Positions 52,286-63,655 of a stretch of DNA of 64,000 nt are shown here, in pieces. The position numbers and the translations under genes were made by a program. Every line of letters begins with the position of its first letter. Position 1 is the stretch's first letter. The DNA comes from Liolophura sinensis. Lineage: Eukaryota; Mollusca; Polyplacophora; Chitonida; Chitonidae. The stretch spans positions 25,309,788 to 25,373,787 of the forward strand of contig NC_088302.1 of the NCBI RefSeq assembly GCF_032854445.1, read 5' to 3'. The notes below the pieces were generated by a model. That model did no database searches, was not told where the DNA came from, and worked only from the letters and a program-made list of their open reading frames with translations.

Positions 52286-55094
52286 GCTGATGTATTCAAA
52301 GGCAGTCATATGTTTTCAATGACGTATGAGAGATACTGTCAAGTAGTATTTTTTTTTGCCAGGTTCAAAAGTATAGACGTGAATTTTCAAGTAGTATTTA
52401 GACGGAAATATGTATTTTAGCCAAATTTTAATGTTAACCACATACAGCATAGAAAAGTTATTCATGGCGATTCGGGACAACCGGACAGATTCAGGTATAG
52501 CCAATCAAAAATCAACAGCGAGAATCATACACAACAGCTTAGCTTTAAATAAGCCTAAATTTGTGTTCCGCGAAAATCTTGTGATTGAGTGTCGCGGGAT
52601 TTTGCAAGTTAGGGATAAAAAATAACACTAGAATTGCATGGAAAAAATCTTTTGTTTACTATTTATTTTTAACCTTTTCTACCCTACTAGTTCATTACAT
52701 GCATTGCATAAATCTTCATCTGATATTTTGTAGAAGTATATTCAACGAAAACGGATGTTTTCTGTTTGGTATTGGTTAATAAAGGCGAGTGCACTAGTGT
52801 CAAACATAAAATTCAAAGTTACACACACGCCTTCCCGCAAATCTATTAACCCAGCTGGTCTTGAGAGATTTCTAGGGAAGTAGAATACCGCTTATTACCT
52901 ACAGCACTTGAGAAAATCTTCAACGCGCAGAATTCTCCAGATCGAGATTAATTATGTGCAGACGTAATACATGATTGAATTAAAGAATACGAGCAAGTTT
53001 TAGTGACGTCATGGGCGCGATTGTTACCAAAAAGATACCCTTTATGTGCGCCTAGCATTAACTGAAACAATGCGCCTGTTTAAACCTTACACAGTGTCTG
53101 CACGTTCACCAACATCCCAGTAACTCTCCTCTCAGCATCTTCAGGATTTATTTTTCTTCACCTCACCACGATTATTTTTAATTACGCTATATTTTGTTTA
53201 CTTTTTTTGAGTTTTGCTTTGGTTTATTAAGTCAAATTTTGTCTCAATGAATTTTATGAATGAGATTTAACGGCATTAAAGAACAGCATGTCAAAACAGG
53301 AGGGACAACATAGCGTAGCTATTCATAACGCATATAGCTTAATGCTGAATTACAATAAAAAATAAAAGACCTACATCTTAGAAGTGTTACTTAATGTAAA
53401 TCTGTTACAAGCAATCAAATATAGCGCATGCATTCAGAGGGTAAATCACTTAGTGTGATTAAGGGGATTTTCGCCATCTATAACACAGGATGACCAATTT
53501 ACACTGCTATTTCAGATCCTCGCAGATGGTCGAGATGGCAAGTTTTAATTAGTGCACGATCTTTGTGTCCATACCACATGTGCATGTTCCATTAATCACG
53601 TGTTATTTCTGTGACATTTGACGTACATGTTTTGCGCAACATGTGTCTTTATAGTGATCGATATGGATATTGCTGTAAACCACATTCTTCCGTGAGCAAG
53701 TTAAGACAAACGTTGTGCTTGAGTCAAAATTATCCACCATTCCTTCAGCTAAGTAACGTTATGTTTACAACACATTTTTAAAAATATTTTTCACAATCGG
53801 TTAATTCCCGAGCACAAGCCCAACACATGTCTTACTGATTATGCTGGTGTACTTTTAAACATGAAATTGGCTGTACCGGAGATTTTGGCAAAAAATTGAT
53901 CCAATTGCATTTTTTCTCTTATTTTGGAATAGCCCAAATAATTACCTTTTGAAAAAATTTCAGTTCCGTATTTGTATGTGCTACCGTTCAAAAGCGGCCA
54001 AAAAGCTAAAAACATTATAACGAGGGGTCGCATTAGAACTTTTTCACTGAAAGCTATTCTTTTTAAATACAGAAAATTTAATTTGGTTATCGAATATGGA
54101 TACTTTTTAAAAAAATCGCCGGCATAGCCGACAAACTGAGGCCAATGTGTATGTCATATAGTCTCACCATCTTATGATTTTGCTTTCAGATGCCGACGTG
54201 TCTCCAATTTCTGACATGCTTCGAGGACACGTTCGGAGTCAGTTGCTGAGGAAAGCAAAGAAAAAGTCCTTACGTATCACATTCGTTATCGTATTGGCCT
54301 TTATTGTCTGTTGGACGCCGTATTACGTCATATTTATTGGCTTTACCTACTTTAACCTGCGGAAGATCGACCCACGAATATTTCTGTGTTTTTTCTTTGT
54401 TGGAATGTCCAACTCCATGCTGAATCCGCTCATCTATGGAGCCTTCCACATATGCAAGGTGCATAACTCCAGGTTAGTTAGGGAGGCGATTCTACTGGAA
54501 TTTGTATCGATGTACTACGATAATGTTAAACTTTAAACACCTCGCCTCTTTGCATGGTTCGTTGTGTACGTTATCTGATTCGACTTTCCGCACCACTGAT
54601 TCGCACAAATGTCCTTCCTGCTATCAGTCCCATGTGACCTTACTCCGCGTGTTACTCCTCCCCCAATATCACTATAAAGCATGATATCTGTTTATCCCCC
54701 GCACGATTTGTTTCCGTATTCGATACGTCCGGTGCTTTTTAAATTTTTTTTTATTAACCTCTGCCCCTCCCACATCCAGTTGTTGTTTATAACTTCCTGC
54801 TCAAGATAAATGAACTTTTATCCTAATTCCCACATTGGTCACTGCGTGTTTGCTAGATCGCCAGGCAGAAGAGAATCCCCAAATTCCTCTGGGAAAGCCT
54901 TAACCCGAGTCGGCCGAAGCGTAAGCCTAACCAAGAACACAATGGTGGAAAAGACGTATCTAACTGCACCAGGGACCGCTTCTCGACGCTCCACGTCGGC
55001 CAGCGGCTTAAGCCTCGTCAGCAGCCTTCAATCCACATCAATGCAGAGTCTCCGGAACGAACCAATTAGAACTTTGGGACAAGATACTCTTTGA
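47517..55094 (+). CDS. GnRH/AKH/corazonin-type G protein-coupled receptor, four coding exons (spliced)
   Basis: This is a class-A GPCR for a neuropeptide of the GnRH/adipokinetic hormone/corazonin superfamily, expected in the plasma membrane. The spliced model joins 47517-48137, 48913-49117, 54190-54472 and 54857-55094, giving 1347 nt and 448 residues. All introns are GT-AG with phases 0, 1 and 2, and each join keeps the frame. Residues 1-76 are an extracellular N-terminus with N-glycosylation sequons at N9, N25, N43 and N52. Seven membrane segments follow: N93 (1.50), LAAADL with D120 (2.50), C147 (3.25), a DRC box at 171-173, W197 (4.50), C225 in loop 2 (disulfide partner of C147), CWTP at 316-319 and NPLIY at 354-358. 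E131 (2.61) and Q154 (3.32) resemble AKH and vasopressin-clan receptors; vertebrate GnRH receptors have K at 3.32. Unlike mammalian type I GnRH receptors it keeps D2.50/N7.49 and has a long Ser/Thr-rich tail. Clan assignment is firm; the exact ligand is inference. Confidence 0.93.
48138..48912 (+). other. Receptor intron 1 (775 bp, phase 0)
   Basis: GT-AG intron interrupting the receptor between TM4 and extracellular loop 2. It is AT-rich with no repeat or ORF of note apart from the read-through tail of exon 1 ending at 48236. Confidence 0.9.
48913..49117 (+). CDS. Receptor coding exon 2 (ECL2 and TM5)
   Basis: This exon encodes residues 208-275, starting AVIFHVKRGPF. It holds the second extracellular loop with FYQCV (C225, disulfide to TM3), the WQEQLY motif at 235-240 typical of this receptor clan, and TM5 with FMFIIPL (P252). 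The acceptor is preceded by a pyrimidine-rich tract (TCTCATCTGCAG). A second AG four bases downstream would break the frame and is rejected. The donor is ATG|GTGAGT at 49118, leaving one base of a split Asp codon (D276). Confidence 0.94.
49118..54189 (+). other. Receptor intron 2 (5.07 kb, phase 1)
   Basis: GT-AG intron between TM5 and the third intracellular loop. It holds a poly(A) run near 50092-50106 and an (AATC)n microsatellite at 52238-52285. I found no SINE family A or B copy in it, unlike the flanking intergenic DNA. The short ORFs in it resemble nothing I recognise. Confidence 0.88.
52238..52285. repeat. (AACC)n/(AATC)n tetranucleotide microsatellite in intron 2
   Basis: About four ACCA units followed by about nine ATCA units, lying inside the large receptor intron. 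Confidence 0.92.
54190..54472 (+). CDS. Receptor coding exon 3 (ICL3, TM6, TM7)
   Basis: This exon encodes residues 276 (split codon) to 370 (split codon). It contains the basic third intracellular loop (RKAKKKS at 296-302), TM6 with CWTPYY (316-321), extracellular loop 3, and TM7 with NSMLNPLIYG (350-359) followed by a short helix-8 region. The acceptor TTTTGCTTTCAG ends at 54189. The donor is CAG|GTTAGT at 54473, phase 2. A possible weaker donor (CAAG|GTGCAT) lies 14 bases earlier, but it would not keep the reading frame into exon 4. Confidence 0.93.
54473..54856 (+). other. Receptor intron 3 (384 bp, phase 2)
   Basis: Short GT-AG intron between helix 8 and the cytoplasmic tail. If it is retained, the reading frame continues 21 codons past R370 and stops at 54534-54536, giving a different short tail. 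The intron is pyrimidine-rich in its 3' half. Confidence 0.82.
54857..55094 (+). CDS. Receptor coding exon 4 (C-terminal cytoplasmic tail)
   Basis: This exon encodes the last 78 full residues (371-448) and the third base of the split Arg codon 370, with stop TGA at 55092-55094. The tail has no membrane segment and is rich in Ser, Thr, Arg and Lys, with clusters such as RRES, SRRSTSAS and SSLQSTSMQS that look like kinase and arrestin sites. The acceptor TGCGTGTTTGCTAG ends at 54856. The next AG (54864) would shift the frame. The join is supported by phase and by composition rather than by a conserved domain, so it is slightly less certain than the other exons. Confidence 0.82.
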
Positions 55095-55404
55095 GACTCT
55101 CTGTACACTCTGTTTTTATTGAAACAATTCATGCTCCAGCCCATGTCCTCTCCACATAAAAAACGTCCTCCAACATGGATACGTTTAGATCCAGTTGGCT
55201 ATTGGCTGGCGTAGATAGCAGGAGTGACTCGGACACATCTCTCTTGTCCAATCAGGACAAGGAGTTTGTATTGAGCGAAAATGTTTATTGACAAGAATCG
55301 GAAAGTCTCATTTACATTGCGAGACCCAGAACGTTCTACAAAAAAAAAACGATTTACTGAAGTGTGTTGGCCTTCAAGAGTGTGATATTCAGGGTGTTGT
55401 TTAA

Positions 55405-55410
55405 AATAAA
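55405..55410 (+). promoter_or_regulatory. Candidate polyadenylation signal of the receptor gene
   Basis: AATAAA lies 311 bases after the receptor stop codon and is followed within about 40 bases by a T/G-rich stretch. A second AATAAA at 56005-56010 could serve a longer 3'UTR. Transcript evidence would be needed to choose between them. Confidence 0.5.
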
Positions 55411-57954
55411 CAATCAGAAGCGTATTCAGAGTAACCTGGTTATGTATAAATTTAAATATTTGTTTAATATTTTTAATGCCATGTTTTCTTACTACCGATC
55501 AGTTTTATGTTTGTCGGTGGCGCCGTAAGGATCTGTTACCTTTGGAACACAACTGCACAAATATCAGTTGTTTAATTGATATATTTAATTGAATCCCTGT
55601 GAATGCATATATGCAGATAAGCTTGCTGGTCACATTTCACAGTTATTTCACGCACCAATAATTTATATGTTAAAATTTTCCCTCACATACTTCGTGTTTT
55701 TGTTCTTTAGCTCATATCACAATGTAATTAAATTTTTAAAGCGCCCTCATTATTTGGATGGCTTTGCTTAAATAATGGTGGCTTGATTTTTACAGCACCC
55801 AAAACGTACTAGGCCCCCATGGGGATTGACAACTGATAATTGTAAATCTTTGTTTCTTTGTAAGCAGTAAAATATTACCAAGTAAATGTAGACTAAATGC
55901 TTGGTTTTCTGGTAAACAGACATAACACCTTCATTGTTTTAAGGTAAAAAAAACTCACCCGGACTAATTTAGACATTTGCTGTAAATCTTAAATCGGAGC
56001 TATGAATAAAACGTCACCTGTCATGGCATACATTCGATGCCAACATCTATTTTAAAAAGAAAACACAAGTTCCGTTTTATGCTTGAAGATAACAGTTATA
56101 CTGGAATTCCTTAGATATTTATGAAAGTCAGGCGGATGAACAGTTTTACTTGTCTTTATTTTCGTGTGTGCCGTTATCTGCCATAAGTAGTTCTGGTCAA
56201 CAACATTCTATGAAACGATAACCTGTGGTTAAGTAACACGAAGTGTACCGTGCTTAACTTATTACCATTTGCGCTGCAATTCCGGTATTGTTGTTTGCTC
56301 AAGGAGACACTGAATAAATATTATTTTTAATGTTCTTCAACCGATACAGTTTTGTTTTCTTAACGCTATGTGATGTGGTCTTAAATGATAAAAAATATAC
56401 GTATAGGCGTATGTGTTTGCCAGTGTAAGAAAAGCTTGAATGCCTTGCCCCGTAATGATTCATATACCTTTGATTAGTACTCACACATGACGATGGCTCA
56501 ATAAACTGTCAGAACTGACGCTGGACAAGAGCGCTCCAGAAGGCCGCCATCATAAAATGTCTATATACCTAAACATGTTGTGGTGCTCAACATGTTGAGC
56601 TTCTGCGTCTCATCCGAAGGCAAAATAACTTTATACCTATCAAAGGTTATGTAAAGGCCGACACAGCTCATTTATACATGTTTAAATGGTTGAATGTCTT
56701 CATCAACAGTATTTTTTTTTCCGACAGACCCCACAATGCCATCAAATGGGTCAAGTTGTTATGTTAAATTCAAATGGGGTGGGATGATGTGTACACGAAT
56801 TTGTGACGTCATTCTCCTTATAGTGGACAGGAAGAGTACTCACAGCTTCCAGAAGATATTTAGCTTGAGACGCTTGCCTGATGAAATATCCTCGAATAAA
56901 ACTACTAAGTAAAATGAAATACATTTTTACAGAAGTGCCCCGCTATAGCCTACACAGGTTTATTGCTCAATTCCACATTAATATCAGTCGGGCATCAGCC
57001 CAGTCTTTGCGTTGACTCCATGTTCATCACGAGCTACGATTTCCAATGCCTTAAAACGATACAGAAGCATTTTCTCTTGATTTTCATGATTGGAACAAAA
57101 TCAGCGTCTCTCATATATCTGTTTCATTGTTCTATGGAACCTGGAACTCAGTATTTTTGCGAGTCAAAGATTTAAACCACTACGCGGCTTTTTTAATTTA
57201 ATCATGAAGTAATTGTGACGTAAATTACAAGTTTGTTTGTGAATAATAAAGACCACAATGTCACCTTTTAACTCGAATATAACTGGTGTATGGAGACAAC
57301 TTTTATTTGCAAGCCGCAATTCTTTGCATCTTTTGAATCGTTGTGATTGCGTCAGATTCACTCTGCATCATCCTGTAACAAGAAGAACAGGTGGAACGTG
57401 TTATTCACGCTGCAGGGATGTGTTCCATTAAATGGGAAACAGGGACTAGAATCATCTTATTTTTAGATAATGGAAAAAGCCACTTTTAAAATATATATTG
57501 TGCAAGAAGATAACGCTGAATTCCTGGTGAGCAAATTACATTACAGTGGACCTCAAAACTATAGGCAATTCCGTAGGCAAAACAGAAGTGTCTCCAGAAT
57601 TCCAAATATGGGATTTATGTGGGTATGGATGTCTCTGTAATTTCAGAAGGTAGCGCTCAGATACTACATGTGTTATATAGCAATAAGCTGCCTCACAAGA
57701 CGGTGGGGGTAAAATAGTGGCCAAAAAATAAAAGACAGATTGAGAGCGTTGATTGAAGATGAAATGGGCTATGTGGTGGGGTTTCCTGATAGTGTGTCTA
57801 CCTTCGCGGAAGCTCTGAGTGATGACCTTTAAAACGGAGGCATCGATGCCAGATAACAGTTGTACGTTATGGTGATTGTCTCAGGGAAGCACCGAGCAGA
57901 GTCAATAAGTACACACAGAGAAAATGTCTCCCATTCAAACTCGTATGAAAGTAT
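55411..57954. other. Downstream of receptor, no coding feature seen
   Basis: AT-rich, holding a second AATAAA at 56005 and a pyrimidine tract ending CCGACAG near 56728. No SINE. ORFs under 75 codons. Confidence 0.5.
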
Positions 57955-58256
57955 TATATATGTATTCGGGTTTTACGTCGTGCTTAAAAATCTTAGTCAT
58001 ATGACGACGAGAAGTCACTAGGTGTGTGTACATATACTGCCGCCACAGAAACATCATGGGGAAGACACCAGACATGACACCCCACCCATTCACATTATAC
58101 TGACAGATGGCTGACTAGTCCTGCTTCCATGCTCTAATCTATCAATGTTGAGCACCGAGCGAGGCAGAAACAGGTACCATTTTTAAAGTCTTTGATATGA
58201 CCCGACATGTGGTTTAATCCTGGTCTAACCATTAAACCCCCGAAGCGCTCATAGAA
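57955..58256 (-). mobile_element. SINE family B, second subtype
   Basis: Read on the minus strand it starts with a decayed tRNA-like head (GAGCGCTTCGGGGG) and GTCGGGTCATATCAAAGAC, then TGCCTCGCTCGGTGCTCAAC as in family B. It ends in GTCGTCATATGACTAAG and GACGTAAAACCCG. It is about 70-75% similar by eye to 62090-62345. The 88-codon ORF in this region is a shadow. Confidence 0.78.
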
Positions 58257-61200
58257 AAGTAAGCTTGTATGTAATAATCTAGGTTTGACCTGGATAATAC
58301 AACTGTTGCATTCCTCCCAGCAATACAGATTTGTAGTCTTCCATTCACTAACCTCGAACTTGGCTTTTCGAGTCCTTAACATGTCGAACCTGTATGCCAC
58401 AAAAACATGTTTGCTTTCATACTACAGTAATTCCGACTTCAAGTCAACTACTTTTTGTGAATGATACAGGCCTTAACTTCCTGTCGGCTGCACTCGGCAT
58501 TGCCCGGAAAAAGATAACTCCAGGAACATTTAAATTGTACACCATCAAAAAGGCGATAGACAATTTGCTTCAGAATCTTAACTTTAATTTGGACTTTAAT
58601 AATGAACGGAACGATCTATTGTGAAACTGACATGATCTTAATTTTCGGAAGAGCAACCTAGTCCACTTAAGCTACGGAGTCACGTGATTCAAAATTGGCG
58701 GCTTACGACGTTCTGATGATGTCCGAGTGGATGGGCTTTTCACATTTGTGTTAAGTGCAACATTATGGTTTTTATTATTCCTGTACAATGAAGTGATAAG
58801 AATTCAGAATTACAAGTACTTTACGATTACGGGGAAACTGTTTTCAGCGCGTTCAGCTTTGACAATTTGAGGACATCGCAGGCAACAGGACCGAGTTCCA
58901 GGTTAATGAATGTAATGATTCAGAGCGTTGAATGTGGAAGCTAAGCTGGGAGCATGGCCAGTCGATCTCATAGCTAGGTTTGACTTGACCTCAGACAAAC
59001 TACAGAAATGCGAAAAGTTTGTACATAGAGAAGACTGAAAGCTGTAGGAAGGAACTGACAAGTGCACTTTGATACCCTTTCTCCTTTATGCTCGGAATGC
59101 ACTTTAATCCCTCTTCTGGACAGAAGATCAGATTTTCATCAATATCTGCCCGTATATTTATATTCCATCAAAAGCACAACCCGAGATCAACGTGTTGTCA
59201 AACCAGGAGAAAAAAAAGACATAATAGAATGAAATTTGCAGGCAGGTGGCCTCATAAGACCGAACTGTTTAGGAACATATGTTAACATGTTCCCTGCCAC
59301 TTAATAACTTCCTCCTCCCGTAATGGTATCGTATGATTTAATGCATGTACTCAGTTGTAGAATTCTCCCCCAAGACGTGATATGGAAACCAATGCGTCCC
59401 CTGAATAATATTACACAGGTTTTTATCCATTATGAATGTGAAATAAGACTTGTGGTCTTTGTATCCATCGAAATTGTCATCTCTAACGCATAGAAGCGTA
59501 CAATACTTTACAAGTTTCTAATCTTAACTGGAGTTCTTATTGATATGTATTACATAAATGCTGTGCCATTGCGGCACCATGCAGGCACCATGCAGGCACA
59601 ATAACCTACCCGTGTTAAAGAACAGGGAGAGCATCTTCCTCAGCAAAAGCAGCCATTAAAACGTGTGCCCGTTTCAGAGCTGTTCAGCACAACTAATGGA
59701 ACCACGCACAGGCCTACAGCTAATGATATATGGATGCACTACGGAGTTAAGCGGCATGCACATTTGTGGACGATATTCCACAGAGAATCCAACTGTTGAT
59801 GAAAAACGACAGAAACTCCACGTCTTTGCTTAGTTGTTATGCTTAAGAATTTATTTTATTCCAGGCGCATTATTTTGACGCTTTTTATTCTACTCTAGCC
59901 TTTACTAATGTTAGGCAAAAAAAGAGTAATAAACATCACACCAGCTTTTGCTTGTCTATCACATTTAATGACAGAAGACAAATGTTGACGTCGGTCGATG
60001 AGGAATTCTTGCAGTGTAAGAAACATTTCAGATGTTAAGATGTAATGTCAATACAGAAGTATTTGGAGCTAGGTTCTTCATTGAATTTCAAATTCAAATG
60101 TCGCATCTGCAAACTTGTGAGTTTCCAGAGCCAAGTCAATTTTCATTCCAAGGCAAACTCCAAGGGCACAACAGCGGTACACACCACACCGGCTATATAG
60201 AAAGTGAGACAGTTAAATAGATTAGTATGGTGTTTAGCAATGCAGAATCAGTAAGAGAAAAGCACAATTCACGCATCAGTCGTCTAAATTATATTCAGCT
60301 CCTAACAACACGTAATAATCAAGTATATATAGTAGTAGTATATGTAGTATACGATGCCGATCAGTTTTATGGGTAGAGTCCTGGCGTTAACCACCGACCT
60401 TTGGCAAGCTAATGGCGAACTTTTCCACATGTGACGAACAGATATGTGCACCATACTCAGTCTGGTGGAAAACAGAGATCTTTAGCGAACAATAGACAGC
60501 GAAAATAGCCACAGGAGCGTCGTCGACCATTTATTGCCACCAAGACCTCAGGAAGAGTGTAAACTGAGAAATCTCCAAATTGCCTAAGCCTGCACCTCGT
60601 TGAGGTGCAGAGGTTGAAAAGAAAGCGCCTTTAACTACTAGACAACGATCCCCTCGCTCACTGTAAAATTTGTAACGGTTTGAACATCGGTGAACAGGGG
60701 AAAAAGCGAATGGACAGTCCAGGATTCCATACTGTTTTTTTTTTTACACTCAAATGACTTTTTCGTATAGAAGTCATGCATTTGCTTGAACTAAAATGAA
60801 AAATGGTACTTTAGTTTTGTCAGATTCAGAGTAATTACTTAGAAAACTGTTGACCACCTGCGAATGTTGGTCCAGACGGTTAAGTAAACATATAAATCAG
60901 CATTCGTCCGCATTGTGTATCTGCTAAGAGAGAAGAAAGAACGCGTGGTAAATGTAATGGACCAACCAAAGACGACAGAATAATCATTGTGACGAATCGA
61001 TTTGACCGTTCGCAAGACATAAATTTACTTCAGAGATTAGGGATAGTCTCAAGAAAAACTAGTGCATCAAGAGTTTAACATGTTATAACAAATAGAAAAC
61101 TCTCTCAGAGATAATTATGGAATGAATGTTAGTCGAGACCTCTCATGATCAAACATCAATTAATTCTTCAGATAGTATGTAAGTAACCAACCTACAGTGA

Positions 61201-61272
61201 TGGTATGCATAACCTTTACACATCCCGGCCAGCTCCGATGATTGATTTTAGCTATTTCTCGATGACTGAGTG
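58257..61272. other. Non-coding, no recognisable feature
   Basis: ORFs up to 76 codons (58394-58624) without domain resemblance, plus a small GCACCATGCAG duplication near 59573-59595 and one hairpin at 60590. Confidence 0.5.
60590..60610. other. Perfect 9-bp hairpin
   Basis: CTGCACCTC and GAGGTGCAG are separated by GTT. It is an isolated palindrome with no adjacent gene or element. Confidence 0.6.
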
Positions 61273-61466
61273 CTCTCCGGCCGTACGTGGGAAGGTCTGA
61301 CAGCAACCTGCGGATGGTCGTGGGTTTCCGTCGGGCTCTGCCCAGTTTCCTCCCACCATAATGATTGCCGCCGTCGTGTAAGTGAAATATTCTTGAGTAC
61401 GGCGTAAAACACCAATCAAGGAAATAAATAAATAAGTAAATAAATAAATCAATAAATAAATAAATG
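61273..61466 (+). mobile_element. SINE family A, 5'-truncated
   Basis: Sense copy from CTCCGGCCGTACGTGGGAAG through the core and 3' domain to a long AAATAAATAAGTAAAT tail. Confidence 0.93.
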
Positions 61467-61879
61467 GATTTTCTTTAGAATTGTCAATTGACAAAAAAAA
61501 AAGGATTTTTACTTGGATTGAAAAATTGTAAAAAGAAAATAATAAACCAAACCATTTTGCTGGACAGCCTTAAATGTTCTTTCTTCGTGCATATTCTTCA
61601 TTTAAGCGTTTTCTTTGCCATATATGTCTTGGTCTGGAACCGGTATAAGCGTCCCTGTGAGAACGCACAGGTGTTTGTTTGACATCAGTTCAACTGCTGT
61701 CGATCAGGAAGAAGAGGTGAAAGTTGCCACTGATTAACTTGTCACCTATCTTAGAAAACAACGCGTGTCATATTCTGAGGCCGTGGCCAACATTATTTCA
61801 CTTATATGAAGGGTGTTGCCAAGTTGAAGCCTAGATGAAGCCAACAGGTTTTACCCGGCATACATTGTTTTGTTACAAT

Positions 61880-62030
61880 CACTTATTTATGTCTTGTTGT
61901 TTAACGCCAAACTTTCCCTTATGTGGTGTGAGTCACATTCTTGGACGGAGGAAACTGGAATGGCTTTGGAAAATCATAGACCTTTAGCCAGTTACTGACG
62001 ATTTTTTCTGATGAATTTTTACCTGCGAAA
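61880..62030 (-). mobile_element. Possible SINE of the family A/B superfamily, very decayed
   Basis: TTGTTTAACGCCAAACTTTC, GGACGGAGGAAACTGG and TTAGCCAGTTACTGACGA follow the order of antisense SINE segments, but similarity is low. Confidence 0.35.
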
Positions 62031-62089
62031 AACAGATCAGTAAACCACGTATGTATGTGTGTACGTGTACGTGTGTATGTACTTGTGCA

Positions 62090-62345
62090 TGCTTGTGGTT
62101 TAACGTCATACTGAACAATTTTTCAGTCATATGACAACAAGAAGTGATTAGATGTATGTACATATACTCTGCTAAGTATCATGACGAAGACACCAGACAT
62201 GACACTCCACCTAATCATGTTATACTGACACCTGGCCAACCAGTCCTGTTTCCTTGCTCTAACTTCTCAGTGCTGAGCGCCAACCGAGGCAGCAGAAAGT
62301 GCCATTTTTAAAGCCTTTGGTATGACCCCACCCGGGAGGCAACGG
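62090..62345 (-). mobile_element. SINE family B, second subtype
   Basis: Paralog of 57955-58256. Both contain ACACCAGACATGACAC, TTATACTGACA and CATTTTTAAAG in the same order. The head is more degraded (after 62325 the match fades). Confidence 0.78.
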
Positions 62346-62730
62346 GGAAACGATTGTGCTCACGCTAATGCAAAACTGCATTGCCTGTGTAGTAAACTAA
62401 TTCTTCTTTAACCTTCTGCAGTTACCTGAAATATTCACAGGTAAATAAGATTGGGTCCGGTAATACACCGAAAGCTGCTTGTCCTCACAGGAATACCTGC
62501 TCTGCCTTTGGTTCCCATATCCGTATTGAGACGTTCCGATTGTCCGCGATAACACTATTCATAACTCGAGTTTAGGTAATCCCAAAAGAACAAAATTTCG
62601 CTGGGTACGTTCCCCACAAGATTATTTACACTCATGCTATCTATTAGTCAGTGATTTATCCCTTTTTCATGCAGTCAGACGAAATAACCTCAGCCACAGA
62701 GACAACTGAATTATAAAGCCAAAGCACATG

Positions 62731-62952
62731 CGAGCTTAGCGAGGTGGTGCAGCACAATGACCCAGGAGCAGCTTTCTAGTGCGATCGCTGGTATCCTCTC
62801 TGGTCAGATGCTTGGACTCACAGCTGCGGATAGTCGTGGGTTTCCACTCAGCAGTGCCCGATTTCCTCCCAGCACAGTGCTGGGCGCCGTCGTGTAGGCG
62901 AAATATTCTTGAGTACGGCGTAAAACATCATTCATATAATGAAATAAATAAT
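62731..62952 (+). mobile_element. SINE family A, near full length, diverged
   Basis: Sense copy with head remnants (CAATGACCCAGGAGCAGC), core GCGGATAGTCGTGGGTTTCC and 3' domain TTGAGTACGGCGTAAAACAT, and a short AAATAAATAA tail. Confidence 0.86.
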
Positions 62953-63065
62953 TACAAGATTAGCCTGTTGTTACATTCAGGGGAATTTTTGTACCAAAAA
63001 CACGCCACCTATTGAACTGATCGCCTTAATCTCATTGTCATCCCCGTATTGTCTTTATTTTCCGA

Positions 63066-63312
63066 ATACTATTACTACTGTTTTTGCTGCTGTTGCTACT
63101 AAAACTACCACTACTACTACTGCTACTGCTACTACTATTCCCACTGCTACTACTATTCCCACTGCTACTACTACTGCTACTTTTATTCCCACTGCTACTA
63201 CTACTGCTACTTTTATTCCCACTGCTACTACTATTCCCACTGCTACTACTACTGCTACTGCTACTACTATTCCCACTGCTACTGCTTCTTCTACTATTAT
63301 TACCGCTGCTAC
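63066..63312. repeat. Compound trinucleotide (ACT/GCT) microsatellite
   Basis: About 245 bp of CTA, CTG and ATT triplets with a nested higher-order motif ATTCCCACTGCTACTACT repeated several times. Long ORFs in several frames (Thr/Ala/Ile, Leu-rich, Val/Ala-rich) are by-products of the triplet repeat. A family B SINE begins directly after it. Confidence 0.95.
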
Positions 63313-63338
63313 CACTTCGGCCAATACTGCGGTAGTGG

Positions 63339-63570
63339 TAGGTTGAGGAACAATCCAGGTTCGTGTCACCTTAAAAGATGAAGTTATAGGCTCTTCGTTT
63401 GGCGTTCAGCCTGGGGATAGTGCAACGACTGTTTGACCCGTATCATTATAATGGTAATGGTATTATAATTATAAATCCGTCCTGCAACAAGGAGGCAAAT
63501 TACATGCACTCTACGGACTCCTTCGTCGTCGTATAACTGAAATATTGTAAAACCCTAGCACTCACACGCT
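63339..63570 (+). mobile_element. SINE family B copy
   Basis: Shares with the copy at 231 the segments GGCGTTCAGC, ATAGTGCAAC, CCTGCAACAAGGA and TTCGTCGTCGTATAACTGAA, ending in CACTCACACGC. Only a degraded tRNA-like head remains (CAGGTTCGTGTCACC). Confidence 0.82.
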
Positions 63571-63596
63571 TACTTCTGCTGCTACTAGTACTTTTA

Positions 63597-63625
63597 ATGA
63601 TGATGATGATGATAATGTTGATGAT
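63597..63625. repeat. (ATG)n-like short triplet repeat
   Basis: Short ATG/GAT run within the region between two SINE copies. Confidence 0.8.
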
Positions 63626-63655
63626 AGGGTACTCGCGCAATCGAACATTGTTATT

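Noticed and set aside
56708-56770. Alternative last exon for the receptor (acceptor ending CCGACAG near 56728)
   Set aside because: The phase would fit a 13-residue tail, but there is no conservation or other evidence, and exon 4 at 54857 is a better candidate.
63035-63369. ORFs of 83-104 codons rich in Thr/Ala, Leu or Val
   Set aside because: All three are open only because of the triplet repeat, and they overlap each other on both strands.
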